DNA of 64,000 nucleotides from Cycas panzhihuaensis (Eukaryota > Cycadophyta): the NCBI GenBank assembly GCA_023213395.1, contig CM041465.1, positions 64,983,741 through 65,047,740 of the forward strand, in the 5' to 3' direction. Positions 41,690 to 54,420 of the stretch are shown here, piece by piece (position 1 is the first letter of the stretch; each line of letters opens with the position of its first letter). A model generated the notes under the pieces. It was not told where the DNA came from, searched no databases, and saw only the letters and a program-made list of their open reading frames with translations. The position numbers and the translations under genes were made by a program.

Positions 41690-43832
41690 TGTCACATAAT
41701 AAATTCCCTTATAGTGCAAAATATACAAGGAAACCCTTATTGTAATTAAAAGGAATATATATTAATTAGGATCATTAAATATAATTATTTTAAAAGAGGT
41801 ACAATTAGTTAAGGAAGTTATATCTTTTAACTTATTTCCATGTGTATTTAATTCGATGAGGGATGGAATCCATAATATGGAAAGGAATTTTAAGAGCCTA
41901 TAAGGTAGAATTCTTAATTGGTTTGGACAAGATACAAGCTTGAGGACTAGATTCAAAGCTTACAATGAGAGCCAAATAGTATAATAGGGTTACTAGTCAA
42001 CATACTAAATATGGGTTAATTTTGCAAGTATCCATGAAAATTCAGTTATTATAGTAGGTGTCCATGATGAGCCTAGGTTAGTACTAAGGTTGTTCATCTT
42101 AGTTTAAGCACATGAATAGTTATCCTTAGAAGATCTCCCTCCCTCTAGTTTATTATACTTTCTAATGAACAACTAAAGACATATAATCTATTATCTTTAT
42201 TGAAATTTAAATGTTAATATAAGGCAAATTCTTGTTCTTTAATGCATTCTAAATATCAATCTAGATGAATGGTTGTGGTTTTTTCTAACTTTTTTAAATT
42301 TTAAGTAAAATAATATAAAACTAGTAGAATACCTTCTCTTGCTTGAATAGAGGGAAAAGATATATTACATCCACTTATTTAACTTTCTTTAAAACAAGGG
42401 GGGGAAAGTTACATTAATAGTTAGATGAATAAAGCCCTTAGTTAGTTTCTCTTAAGTCATTTACACCATGTCATCCTTGAGCATATAGTAAAATGGTTTG
42501 TATAATTCCATAAGAAAATTATCTAGTCTTGGATATTTTCCCTATGTTTGTTTTATTCAAAGTTACTTTCAACTCTAAATTCTCTCACTTTATTGATTAA
42601 TTTTTTATTACCAGATTCTTGATTTATTCTTATAGTTTCTATTGGATTTATATAACTTTAAAAAATACCAACTTCAAATATAATTAAAAATAATTAAAAT
42701 AATCAAAGTAAACCACTAAATAAGGACTTACTTAGTAGACTTTAGAATCATAAGTTTAATTTTGATTTGAGATTTATTTCTTTTCATAACTTTAGGGTTG
42801 AGGATGATTTCTGTAATTTTTTGTTATTATTTAAGAATTTTATTTCTATTTTAATTTTGGGTTTTGTTTTACTAAAATCTGGCTCTCTTATTAATCTTTA
42901 TCACTTTTATGGGTTTCTTGTATTATTTCATATGAGAATAATTAGTTTAAGTTTGTTTCATATGCATTAGGCCATGTTTTGATGAAATGTTGTATTAATT
43001 AGATTGATGATGTATGTTGAATGATGATGGTTGTATTATTATGCTATCACCTATTGATGAGTGATAACTATGGCACTAAATTATTTTCTTTCATGATTAT
43101 TCTAGTTTACTTCCTCTTTTAAAACCCTTTTGTTTTATGTTTTTGTCTTGATTTAACCATTAATTTATCTTTTTTGATCAATTTTTGGGCTTTTTCCTAT
43201 TGTTTTCATCTTTTTTTGGTCATTTTCCTTATTAATAAAGTCATATGTGCTAAAATTCATCAATAGAAATTAATTTTTGACTTTTTAATAAGTCATCCTT
43301 ATCTCCTAATTTATCATGTTTTTAGTCCTACCAAAAATATGATCAATCACATTTTTAAAGTAAAATCATATTTTTTGTGGCTCCAAAAATATGACTAGTC
43401 ATGTTTTTGACTATCATGCATGCAAAACTTTTTAGCATGCTAGTTTCTTGTATGTTGCCACTTAAATTTGATGGAAAACAACCCTAACCATACCTAGAAG
43501 TCATCCAAACCCTATTGTGGTTTCTCATTCAAAGTTTATGAGCTTAGATATCAAGTTTTGGAGAGCTTTCTTGAGATTTTTATAGAGATTTATACTACTA
43601 CTACTTGAAATATTAATTTTTAAGAAAAAGAGTGAAATCAAGAGGAGATTTTGAAGCTCTAATTGTTGTTTCATTAATACTTAGATTTTAATGGTTTGTG
43701 CTTTTCAAAATTTTTAATTTCTTGTAAAGTTTTTAGCTTCAAGCTTCTTTGTTCTTGGTAAGATCTCTACCATTGTGAACTCTTGTAATTTTGCTATATT
43801 TTGGTGACTATTTATACTTAGAATATTTTAAT
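41690..43832. other. Possible LTR or host sequence around copia D, left part
   Basis: There is no supported gene. It continues on the other side of D at 56460. It could be a large gypsy LTR, either the 3' LTR of a lost element or the 5' LTR of F interrupted by D. The window does not contain F's 3' LTR, so this cannot be tested here. Confidence 0.35.
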
Positions 43833-43837
43833 TCTTC
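43833..43837 (+). repeat. Target site duplication of D, left copy (TCTTC)
   Basis: It is identical to 56455-56459. Confidence 0.85.
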
Positions 43838-44011
43838 TATCAAAATACTAGATAAAAGATAGATGAAGAATACTTGATGATTATCATTAAAAGCTCAAGT
43901 TAATAAATATAATTTAACCAACTTATAATTGAAATACATCTAAAGGACATGAGTCTATCAGTTACATACAGTAAATGTCTATGACATAAGATAAAACATT
44001 ATATTCTAACA
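43838..44011 (-). repeat. 3' LTR of D
   Basis: The minus strand starts TGTTAGAATATAATG at 44011. It aligns with 56273-56454. Confidence 0.88.
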
Positions 44012-44020
44012 CCCTCTCTT
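44012..44020 (-). other. Polypurine tract of D
   Basis: The minus strand reads AAGAGAGGG directly before the LTR start. Confidence 0.75.
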
Positions 44021-47000
44021 AATGTTTTATCCTATTACATCTATTTTATCTCTAAGTATTTGTAATTTATCTTTTCCAAATGGTTTGGTTAATATATTTG
44101 CCACATGTTCATCTGTAGGATAATAGACAGCATCCACTTCTTTGTTTTAGATCTTTTCTCTAATGAAGTGATGTTGAACCTCTATGTGTTTGGTCCAAGT
44201 ATGAAATACAGGATTCTTGGTGAGTTTGATAGTACCCTGATTGTTATAGTGAAGTATGATTACTTCCTTTTGAGGCTTCATCAAATCATTCAAAAGTTAT
44301 CTGAGCCATACTACTTTGGTGGTTGTACTGACAACTGATTTATACTCAGCTTCTATGGATGATAATGCTATAGTGGCTTATTTTCTACTACTCTAGGATA
44401 TTGGTGAAGATCTTAGGAAGAAGCAATATCTATTGGTTGACTTCCTTCATTCTTTATCACCTGCCTAGTCTAAATCATAAAACCCTATTAACTAAAGAGT
44501 TTTTCCTTTTAGAAATACTAGTTTGAACTCTTTTGTGCCTTTTAGATACCTCAAGACCCTTTTTGCAGTGTTATAATGTTTTGTTCTTAGGTCATACATG
44601 TATCTTGAAATTAGACCTACAACATATGAGATGTCTAGTCTGGTTGCTATGAGGTGGATGAGGCTACCAATGAGTTTCTTATATAGGTTTGCATTTACAC
44701 ATGGTTCCTTTTCATCTGGAATCATGTTGAAGTTCACTTCTATGAGTGTAGAGCAAAGATTGCATTCTTCCATATGAAATTTGGCTAACAAGTCTTTTAT
44801 GTATTTGCTCTATCAGAGAGAAGTTAAATCATTTTTCTAATCAACTTTGATTCCTAAATAGTAGTTGAGGAGCCCCAGGCCTATCATCTTAAATGTTCCT
44901 TCTAGTTGATACTTTATGTCTAATATTGATTCTTCATCATCACCAATGAGAATCATATCATCAACATATATCACCAGTATGGTGATTGCACCATTCCTAT
45001 TTTTTATACATAGGCTTAAATCTGCGTTGCTCCTTTAGAAGCCATTGTGTAGAGATAATTATTAAGTTTAGTATACCATGCACAAGGAGCATGTTTCAAT
45101 CCATATAGAGCCTTTTTTAACTTGAAAACAAGGTGCTCTTGCCCTTCTTTAACATATCCCTGAGGTTGAGACATGTAAACCTCTTCTTCTAATTTGTCAT
45201 TTAAAAATACATTATTCACATCCAACTGGTATATATTCCATTTTTTATGTGCTTCTAGAGCTAAAATTGTTCTAACTATATTCAGTTTGGCCACTTGAGA
45301 GAATGTTTCTTCATAATCTACACCTGTTGTTTGAGTGTAGCCTTTTTTTACTAGCCTAGCTTTATATTTTTCTCTTTTCCCTTTGAGCCCCCTTTTGATT
45401 TTATAAACCCATTTGTAATTTACAACTAATTTATTGGAAGGTAATTCAACCAGTTCTCATATCTAATTTTTTTATTATGGTCTCGAGCTCAATGTCCATG
45501 GCTTTCCTCCATTCAGAATATTCCTTTGCTTCAATGAATAATTCTAGTTCTACCTAACTAAATAGGGATTTTAGTTTTTTGCTTCTTGTTCTGTGAGGAA
45601 GGATTTCACTTTCTCCTTCCTCTATATTTTTGAGATATCATTTGGGAATCCTCTTTTCCTTTCACCTTTTTCAATCCTTGATTCTTCTAAAGATATTCTT
45701 CTTCTTGAGGAGTAGAGTCTAAAATAGATGCTTTAGAGATTTGTTTTATAGTTATACTTGATTCTTCTTCTGAAGGAGTATCAGGAATGACTATCTGAGG
45801 TGTTTTCTCTATCATTGGAATTTGGCTTATGCTTTCTTCCTTGTCTTATTCATTAAAAATAATATCCCTTCTTATATACAGTTTGTTTATTTTGCGATCT
45901 ATGCATTTATAGGCTTTGGAGTTTTTTATGTATCCCACCATAATGCATTCCAGACTTTTTGACTCTAACTTTGTCCTCTTTTTATCTAGTATGTGGACAA
46001 AGGCTTGGCTACCAAATACCTTAAGGTGACATATGTATAGTTTCCTTCCTATCCAGGCTTCCTCTAAAGTAAGATGCCTTGATTGGGCTCTTATTCAATA
46101 GGTAGCATGTTATGCTAACTACTTTAGCCTAATATGTTTCTAGAATATTTTTGCCAATCCACATGCTATATGCCATCTCCATGATAACTCTACATTTTCT
46201 TCCTATTACCTTATTTGATTGGCATGTGTATGGAGTTATGAACTGTCTTCATATCCCTTTGACTATACAGTATTCCAAAAACTCTTTAGAAATGTATTTA
46301 CCTCCTCCATCAGATCTTAAGCATTTTATTTTAGAATCAGCCTCAAATTCAACTTCAGCTTTGAACTCTTTGAACATATCAAAGACTTCTGATTTAATAT
46401 GCAAGAAATAATTCCATTTTTTTCTAGTTAGTTCATCTATGAAGATGAGGAAGTATCTACACCTTTTGATGGAGTGTGGGGTGAATGGGCCACATAAATT
46501 TGTATGAACTAATTCTAATTTCCTTTGTGTTCTCCATTTGCTTTCATGGAATGGCAACCTATGTTGTTTTCCATATCAACAACTTTTGCATACAAAGTTA
46601 CTTGATGAGATTGGAGGTAGGTAAACTACTAAACCATTTCTCTCCATGGATTTTAATTTTTCGATGGGGAGATAACCACACTTCAAATGCTACATCTTAT
46701 TATTATGACTAATATAGTACAAGCTTTTACATTAGGTATAATTGGGTGTGATAGTAGCCTATATAGGTCATTACTTTCAACCCCTCTTGCAATTACATGG
46801 CCATTATTTTTAATGTTTAGGATGTAACAAAATTCTTTCTCATCAAATACAATGCTCAACCCCTTTTTCTTGAGTTGGGAAATAGAAAAAAGGTTAAACC
46901 AAGTACAAAAACTACATTTCTAATTTTCTCGACCTTATCTTTTATTTAAATGGAAATGGTTCTAACTCCTTTGATTTTGATGGAGTATTTATCTCCTAGT

Positions 47001-47638
47001 TCCATGAATTTATTAGAAGTATATGTTTGCAGACTTTTGAACCATTCTTCCCAAGTGGTCATATGGAGAGAGGCTCCTAAGTCGATGTACCATACATCTT
47101 CATCCTGGAGGCTTGTTACTAGGGCGATGATTAAAGTTGTTTCCTCATCACCATTATCATCATCACTAAACTATTCCTTGTTGCAGTTACCCAGAGGACG
47201 TTTTCCTTTCTAGATATCTACTTTTTTGAATTGGCATGTAAAATGTCTTGACTATCCATAATGATAACACACATCAAATGCTTTATTGGAACTAGCAAAA
47301 TGACCAGTCTTACCATAACTGTAGAAAATCCTTGGAGTAATATTGTGACCTCTCTCTCTTGCATCTTGTCAATGGCCTCATGATGAAGTATGACCTTCAA
47401 AATTTCTTCCTCTATATTTACTATATCCTTTGAAACCTAGGTTCAATCTTAAGACAAAGGCATCTTCTAGTTCACCTGCATCCTCATATCTCTTGTTTCT
47501 CTGCTCTTATCTTAGCAGTAATCTTGTTAGAGTGTTCATTGTCATTATTATTATTTGATCAATATTAGTGATGGTATTTATTATTACATCAAATGATTTA
47601 GGTAGCTTCTTGATCAATGAGAGGAGCACCCACATTAG
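44015..47638 (-). pseudogene. pol: Copia D: gag C-terminus, protease, integrase, RT, RNase H
   Basis: This continues gag from across element E, then runs down the minus strand. Protease reads WYIDLGASLHMTTW near 47080 (DSGAS with Leu for Ser). Integrase has LVHTNLCGPFTP (near 46500, Asn where the first catalytic Asp is expected), CLRSDGGGKYISKEF (near 46310) and later decayed parts. RT has QLDVNNVFLND (45220), VYMSQPQGY (45170), KALYGLKHAPCAWY (45105) and YVDDM near 44960. RNase H has LIGSLIHL near 44680, RVLRYLKGTKEFKL near 44540, and the terminal block ending near 44050. Stops are mostly TAG or TAA at Trp, Gln or Lys. Confidence 0.9.
47634..47638 (+). repeat. Target site duplication of E, left copy (ATTAG)
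   Basis: It is identical to 55117-55121; the insertion interrupts D gag. Confidence 0.93.
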
Positions 47639-47936
47639 TGAAAAGGGTTAATGACATAAGGTCATTACATTAGTTGATTATTTCGAAAAAGGGTCTTAAG
47701 TGAACTTTAAATTAGATCACTTAAGTGAAATGCACTTTCATGTGCATTATGTGTAATTTCATTTCACCTAACCCAAATGCTCCCTCTCTCAATATAAAAG
47801 TAAAGCTCAATGGAGGAGATTCATTCTTTACCTCCCCATTTTGTGAGAGCTACTTTCTTTCTCTCAAGTCTCTCTTGCTCCCATGTTTGCCTTTGTGTTT
47901 AGTGCATGGAGATGAAGGATAGATCCACTCTTTTCA
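47639..47936 (+). repeat. 5' LTR of E
   Basis: It has TATAAAA at 47793-47799. It is identical to 54819-55116 except for two transitions (CACCTAACCC versus CACTTAACCC, and AGATCCACTC versus AGATCTACTC). Confidence 0.97.
47793..47799 (+). promoter_or_regulatory. TATA box in E 5' LTR
   Basis: TATAAAA follows a CTCTCTCAA pyrimidine tract. The identical motif is at 54973-54979. Confidence 0.65.
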
Positions 47937-47938
47937 TG

Positions 47939-47950
47939 TGGTATCAGAGC
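47939..47950 (+). other. Primer binding site of E
   Basis: TGGTATCAGAGC is a perfect Met-tRNA-type site two bases after the LTR. Confidence 0.95.
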
Positions 47951-48414
47951 TTGCTTCCTTCATATTCCCCACTTGCACTTGCAATGGAGCCATCACTTCC
48001 TTCTCCCCACAATCCATGTGGTGAAGGAGATTGTGAAAGTGAATTTAGAAATATTTTCAAGTTATTATGATAGCATATTTTGTATTGTTTTCCTTTCCTT
48101 TCTTTTGCAGGTTTGGAAGCATAATACAAGGAGTTGTAAGGCCCAAGGATTCCAATCCTTTGCTGGCCATTCATGCTATCCCATTCTTCTTTTCTTTTCC
48201 TTTTTGTCCATTTAACAAGGGGAAATGTCATTAAATTTTTCCAAAGATTTAGAAGAATGATTGTAAGGAGTTTTACCCATTTTTTAAAAGAATTTTGAGC
48301 CATTTAAAATATCTATCATTATATGCTCTCACCTTTCCCATATTGGGATCCTGGTGATCAAAAAATGATGGAAATTTCATATGGTATCATGTGTTAATGA
48401 GATATTAGCAAGCT

Positions 48415-48785
48415 AAAATTTTTGCATAAATATAATTTGATTGCTGAACTTCACAGGTATGTAAAATCTTCTACAGAGATCCAATTGAAGTGATTCTAAT
48501 TTTTAGAGATGGGGCTCTAAGTCTACTTTCCAGCACAAAAACTGGCACCTAATTTGGATGTTGTATGAGGAAGTTATTACTATTTTAGTGAACAACAATT
48601 ATTTTTAGTAAGAATTCTGGAAAAATATAATTTCTTAACTTTGCGGGGCTGTCAAAAATGTTCCAGAACTCATTTGGACCTGATTCCAATTTCTGAAGAT
48701 GAAGCTCTGAGTCTAGTTTGCAGCACAAAAATCGGCACTCCATTTCGACATCATGGGAGAAAGTTATTGCAGATTTAGTGAAGAG
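48415..48785. repeat. Diverged tandem duplication, about 185-base unit
   Basis: Both units share an ordered set of blocks: AATATAATTT, TTGCTGAACTT or TCTTAACTTTG, GATTCYAATTT, GCTCTRAGTCTA, CAGCACAAAAA, GGCACY, and GARGAAGTTATTRC-like ends with TTTAGTGAA. Divergence is far above that of E's LTRs, so the duplication predates this insertion. Confidence 0.65.
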
Positions 48786-48935
48786 TACTTTTTTTTGTAT
48801 TAACAAAAAAAAAAAAAATGAAGAAAATTTCTTCCTTTTATAAGGCTTAAAAGCCCATTGTAAAAGTGAGAAAAAAAAACACCGGATCGGAGCAATATCC
48901 GGTGTCCTCACTCACTTATTGAGCATTGCATTTCA

Positions 48936-49007
48936 GCACTCTAAAATCACTCAAAGCAAGCACTCCAAAGACACTTCAAGCAAGCACTCCAAAAGCACTC
49001 CAAGCAA
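48936..49007. repeat. Three 24-base tandem repeats
   Basis: Units at 48936, 48960 and 48984 follow the pattern GCACTCYAAARNCACTYMAAGCAA. They are exactly 24 bases each and are followed by a partial GCA. Confidence 0.85.
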
Positions 49008-49659
49008 GCATTATTTTCGCTAAATGTACGTTTGATGCAATTCGATAATCTTTTCACTCTTCCTAAAAGGAACGCATCACGTCGCTATTTTCTGCCATCT
49101 TGTACTGTTCACACACTCGCCAAGGTTGAGATACCTTGGTTGGCGAATCTTAGTGCCATAAAGGAGGTGTGGGTTTCAAGTTGGGTCCGACTAAACCTAA
49201 TATTGGTGAGGTTTGGTTAGCCATACCATCGTGCCTCAATCGGGATCATCCCGATAACCAACCGAAAACTGAAACTTTAATACAAGATTAAAATATACCC
49301 GATCCAATATCCGTCATAGCCATGGGTATGCACGTACCACTCTTTAGAGGAGGTATATAGTGCTCATTGGTGGCGGGTGAGGATTGGGCGTACAGGCTCG
49401 TTGTGACTTGGATTTCATCACCAAGCACGATTGCGGTGTATCGCGGGTGAAGGCCAAATTAATTCTACTAGAAGCCTAGGCATCCCTTCAACAACCTCAA
49501 CTACACATTGGACACAAGTTAGAGGTTATTGGGTTGATTACGCATCCTACATTCGAGCTTCAAGTTGTGTAAACCTAATGATGTCAACTTCTACATTGGC
49601 CTACAATCTTGTATATTGATCACTTACTTATTTGTAAAAGTGATCCATAGTGTAATCAC

Positions 49660-49785
49660 AATCATAGTGCTTCTCATATTCCTGTGTCGTTAATATTTGC
49701 CACATGTGTTAGTGGCCAATTTTTATCATAGTTCTTCTCATATTCTGTGCGTCAGTTAATATTTGTCACAAGTGTTGGTGACTTT
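49660..49785. repeat. Direct repeat of about 70 bases in E leader
   Basis: ATCATAGTKCTTCTCATATTC begins near 49663 and again near 49727. Each copy is followed by GTGYG, GTTAATATTTG, CACA and GTGTTRGTG. Confidence 0.75.
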
Positions 49786-49942
49786 TCTCTAAGTTGCTCC
49801 CTTCATCTTTGAGCAACCATTCTCACTTCTTCTTCCTTCTTCTACACTACTTCATTACATTTCCCATTTGTAAATAGTGATCGGTCATTTATTACCATCA
49901 CTTTTATAGTCCTTGTTCATTTCTTCCCTTCTAAAAGACACA

Positions 49943-50880
49943 ATGTCTTCACAATTCAAGCAAAATGTGAACCGCATTCTAAAGGGAAAGAAAATTGGGA
50001 CATGTGGTTCATCGGTGTCGAAATCTTCAAAGTATGAAGGTCTATGGAGAGATCACTTACAACCTACACCACTGTTGCATTTCTGACTACCACAACCGCT
50101 TGAGGAGGTGCTCAACCGCCCCATCAAGGCTAGCTAACGCCAATGGGAACTTGATGATGATAAAATCCGTGCGGGGATCGCTTGTCACCGATTATTCCTG
50201 CATAATCTCATTGATGAAGCCGTACATGATACAAAGATGGAAAGTTCTTGAAGTTCTTAAGAAGAACTTTGACACTAAATCGGACTTAGAATTTGTTCAC
50301 TTAGTGCTGAAGATGAACAAATTGAAAATGCAAAAAGGACATGCAAGTGAGACAATCAATCTCCTTCGTCCAATCAAGCAAGCCATTGATAAAGATTTTA
50401 AAACTCAATGCATTACATGGGCTTTCTTGATTCACCATGTCTCCATATCCCATTATAAAAATCTATTGGAGTCTTCAACCCGGTGGAACTTTAAAGACCC
50501 TAAACTTTAAGGATCTTGCTGATAAGTTCATTGAATTTGATAAGACCTTTGATACCAACTTTGTCACTACATCAGATCCAATTGATGCTGCTTTTGAAGT
50601 GGAAGAAGATCTTTGTTACACCAAAAATCAAGGTCAATACTCTCGTAGAGGTGGTAATTCCCGAGGAAGAGGAAGAGGTAGACAACAAGGACAACGTCCT
50701 CTTAGTCAACAGGCTCCTCAATTCTAACAAAAACAGTCTCAAGGCCAAGGGCAAAATAATCAACCTGGACCTAGATCCGATGGCAGAGACAATCCGGCCA
50801 AATCTAATACTTGGACTGGAAATCAAACAATCGTGTGCCAAAGGTGTAATAGAAGAGGACATTATGCCAAAAATTGCGTA
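49943..50880 (+). pseudogene. gag: E gag, frameshifted
   Basis: ATG at 49943 opens MSSQFKQNVNRILKGK. A shift near 49985 is needed to read WDMWFIGVEIF and then VYGEITY (50040). The capsid region follows in the frame at 49995-50510 (KPYMIQRWKVLEVLKKNF, KQAIDKDFKTQ), then shifts to FKDLADKFIEFDKTFD at 50510. An Arg/Gly-rich tract (SRRGGNSRGRGRGRQQGQ, 50641-50694) precedes a perfect zinc knuckle CQRCNRRGHYAKNC at 50836-50877 in another frame. Three or more frame changes make it non-functional as it stands. Confidence 0.85.
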
Positions 50881-51071
50881 ATCGCCACCAACAAACTACT
50901 GTTATCAGCGATTGCCATGGTGCACATAATGTTGATAATACTTCTTTGAAGATGCTTTTGGTGGAACGCATTTGATCATGCACACCTTCAAAGAATTGGG
51001 ACCACTTCATCAAATGTTTTGATAGATCCACTAAGTATATTGAGGCTCATTGTGGCTATGCTTATTCACTT

Positions 51072-52930
51072 TTGCCTTCACCACTTGGAGTTGCAAATAG
51101 TGATACCTCAAATACTTCATCGTGGATCATGGATACCGGAGCAACACAACACATGACTTGTCATCGCCAGCTCTTTCAAGATTTTGACTCAAGTTGGTGT
51201 TGTACACATGGTCGACAAATCATCTCGGCCCGGTCGAAGGACTTGGAACAGTTGCACGAAACTCCTGTGCCTTCCAGTTTTACACTTGTTGATGTTTTAT
51301 ATATTCTCGCTCTGAGCGTAATCGCTCTCCCCGCCCACCCTTGTCTCTCGTGGATTTGATCCGAGTGTAATCGCAAACAATTAAACTCTCGTGTCATTCA
51401 CCCTCCTTCAAATCTTGTGGTTATGACCCAATTCTTGATGGTAAACTTTTCCGCCTAACGGCTCACCATCCTCCAAGTCAACTATGTTGATGATGAATTT
51501 GTTTTACCACAACCCCGACTCCTCAAAGTTGTCCCAAGCGACTCTATGGCATGCTCGTATGGGCCATATCAAAATTGATCGCTTAAGAGAACTACAAGAC
51601 ACTCTTCTGGTTTGCCTAAGTTCCCTCAAGCCCTTTAAATGCGAAGCATGTATTATTGCTAAATCTCAAAGACAACCCTTTCCTCGTAGTCGGTGGAAAT
51701 CTACCCAACCTTTGCGGCTTGTACACTCGGATATATGCGGTCCTATGCCCATCCCTTCTATCAAATGTAGTGGTACTATATTACTTTCATTGATGATTTT
51801 ACCAAGAAAGTATGGGTTGCTTTTCTTGCAAAGAAAGATGAAGCTTTTCTATGTTTCAAGCTTTCAAGGCCCGTGGAAAATGAATCGGATTCAAGATCAA
51901 AATACTCGGGGTGACAATGGTGGCGGTACACATCCAATGAGTTTGAATCGTACCTACGCCAACGTGGAATCAAACATCGGACCATCATTGCGGTACACCC
52001 CAAAATGGAGTTCTTAGGCGTATGAATAGGACCATCATGAATATGGCTCGTCTATCTTTGGTATATAAGAATGTCCCTATCTATCTTTGGCCGAGGCTAT
52101 CCGACCGCTGTGTATTGCATCAACACCGTTAGTCCCTCCAAGCTCGGCCCCTCTCCACATGAAATGTGGTATGGACAAACCCCTCTATCTCGCAGACTAA
52201 TTTTTGGCTCTACTTGTTATGCTCATATTTTGCGGGAACATAGAAATAAGCTCCAAGATAGAGCCATCAAAGGCATCTTTGTCGGATACCCTATGGACAA
52301 AAAGGGATACAAGGTTTTTATACCTTCAGAGCGCAAAATCATCATCACTAGAGATGTTATCTTTGCGAGGCAAGATCAATTACTCGGACTTGACTCAAGA
52401 CGCCTTCATATCGATTTAATGATGCTACTAAATTTGATGTCCAGATTCCAAAATTTAGGGAGATCTTTGAACAGATGCTTAAAATCTTGGAATCTGACAA
52501 TAGAGCCTCGGAGGATACAAGTTGTGACTCCAATCCAATGTGTACACATCCAGCACCATCATTTGTGAACAACCAAGTTGACAAAGGCAAAGCCATAGCA
52601 GAAGGATCATCTTCTCCAACATCGTGGTCGGCCCATCTTCTCCGAGATCGCCAACTTCCTCCGTGCCAAATATTTCACATGATCCTTTTCGGGATCAAAG
52701 CGAAGACCAAGAGGTTGTGGAAATGAAAACCTCATTCCCAACTCGAGGTTTTCGTGAAGCCTACCACTACACAAGGACATGCGACCGGATGAGGTAGGCA
52801 AACCGGCACTAGAAGTGCCCATAGAGCAAGGATGCATGAATCACTTTCCGTTGAGCTTGAACCGGTAGGAACTACATCTTGCTCTTAATGAAGAGCCCTA
52901 ACGTGCAAGAAGTCAAAGCATGCGACTTGG
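51072..52930 (+). pseudogene. pol: E protease and integrase, frameshifted
   Basis: The protease active site reads SWIMDTGATQHMTCH near 51125, intact DTGA. The pre-integrase domain has TLWHARMGHI and KCEACIIAKSQRQPF (51540-51680). The integrase core starts LVHSDICGPMPIPS near 51718, then shifts. DNGG-like sequence near 51910 and KGIFVGYPMDKKGYKVF near 52270 mark the middle and end. Several frameshifts break it. The linker to RT (52400-52930) is mostly unreadable. Confidence 0.85.
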
Positions 52931-54420
52931 AGAAATGCCATGAACGAAGAGTATCAATCTCTTATTAAGAACGGTACATCGGAGCTTCTTGTTCTACCAC
53001 TTGGAAGAAAGGTAGTTCAAAATAAATGCGTATTCAAAACAAGTATAGATCGATGGCACCCTAGAAAACACAAGGCGAGGTTGGTAGCAAAAGGATTCAC
53101 GCAAAGGGAAGGCATTGACTACCGAAATCTTTGCTCCTACAACCAAGTGGCCTACAATCGAACTCTAATAGCCTTGGGCGCTCAGCAGGTTGGAAAATCC
53201 ACCAACTCGATGTTAAGACCGCATTTCTCAATGGGGACCTTAAAGAAGAAATTTACATGGCTCAGCCAGAAGGATACGAGATTGACGGTCAGGAGCATAA
53301 AGTTTGTAGGCTCAAAAAGTCCTTATACTGCCTAAAGCAAGCCCCTCGTGCTTGGTTTACCAAGTTGTCTGAAAGAATGAGGCAACTTGGATATGAGGTT
53401 TGTGACTATCAAGATATTGATGCAACATTATTCATCAAGCGCCAAAATGATAAAGTCACTTACCTCTTAATCTTTGTGGATGACATGCTCATAACGGGGA
53501 ATAGTGAGCTGAAGAAGGACCTTGCTAAAACTTTTGAATTGTCTGACCTCGGGTTGATGAAATATTACTTGGGAATTGAAGTAACTCAAAGGATGGCAAA
53601 ATCTTTCTCTCCCAAGAAAAATATATCAACGATCTTGACAAAGTTTCGGTTGGAAGGTGCTCGACGGTGGATACACCTATGGAGCCTAATATTAAGCTCT
53701 CGATTGATGGTGACAATAGGGAGGCGGACGCAACACTCTATAGGCAACTTGTAGGTAGTCTCATATATACTACTAACACAAGGCCAGATATTGCACACTC
53801 TGTCGGTATTCTTGCAAGATCCATGACAAATCCTAAGCGTAATCATTGGCAAGTCGCAATCACAGTGTTGAGGTACCTAAAGACGACTAGCAAATATGGT
53901 GCATTGTATGAACCCAATACGTAATTTAAACTTTATGCATACACGCACTCGGACTTTCTTGGGAGATAAAGACACGGAAGATCTACGTGCAGGTGCGTAA
54001 CATTTCTTGGAACAGCACCAATATCATGGAGATCCGTGCGGAAGATAGTTGCAGACTCAGCTACTGAAGCCGAGTACATTCACGCTTGAGACAAGCAAGG
54101 AGGTGATATGGCTTAGAAAATTGTTGAATACATTAAATGCCACCCAACCAAGTTCTACTAGCTTACATGTAGATAATCCATCTACAATCCAGATGGCTAA
54201 AAATCACGTATTTCATGATCGTACCAAACATATAAGTACAAAAGTCCACGTGATTAGAGAACTAGTTCATGATGGCACAATTCAATTGAGTCTTGCCCCA
54301 CAGCAGATCAAGTGGCCGATATCTTCACCAAACCACCCAAGAGGGTGAAGTTTGAACAGTTCAAAGTAACTCACCTTAGGGCCTCCATCTCGGTGATTGA
54401 AGGAGATGACAATAGGACCA
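52931..54420 (+). pseudogene. pol: E reverse transcriptase and RNase H, frameshifted
   Basis: RT begins MNEEYQSLIKNGTSELLVLP (52940) with KARLVAKGFTQREGIDYRN (53070), then shifts to QLDVKTAFLNGDLKEEIYM (53200-53260), LKKSLYCLKQAPRAWF (near 53310) and FVDDMLITGN (near 53475). A second shift leads to RNase H, starting at MDTPMEPNIKL (53667) with LVGSLIYTTNTRPDIA. The catalytic RNase H part lies at 53930-54110 (THSDFLG, ATEAEYI). The terminal copia block VADIFTKPP is near 54313. The YVDD motif is in FVDD form. Confidence 0.9.

Larger units (their letters stand above)
47951..49942 (+). other. Long non-coding leader of E with several repeats
   Basis: About 2 kb separates the primer site from the gag ATG, far longer than in most copia elements. 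It has no supported ORF. It contains a diverged tandem duplication of about 185 bases (about 48415-48785), a poly-A run near 48806-48818, three 24-base repeats at 48936-49007, and a direct repeat of about 70 bases at 49660-49780. Confidence 0.7.

Noticed and set aside
42767-42970. 67-codon Phe/Leu-rich frame as a membrane protein
   Set aside because: Hydrophobic frames arise by chance from T-rich DNA; no start context, homologue or neighbour supports it.
47725-47922. 65-codon plus-strand frame repeated at 54905-55102
   Set aside because: It is the E LTR itself, duplicated by retrotransposition.
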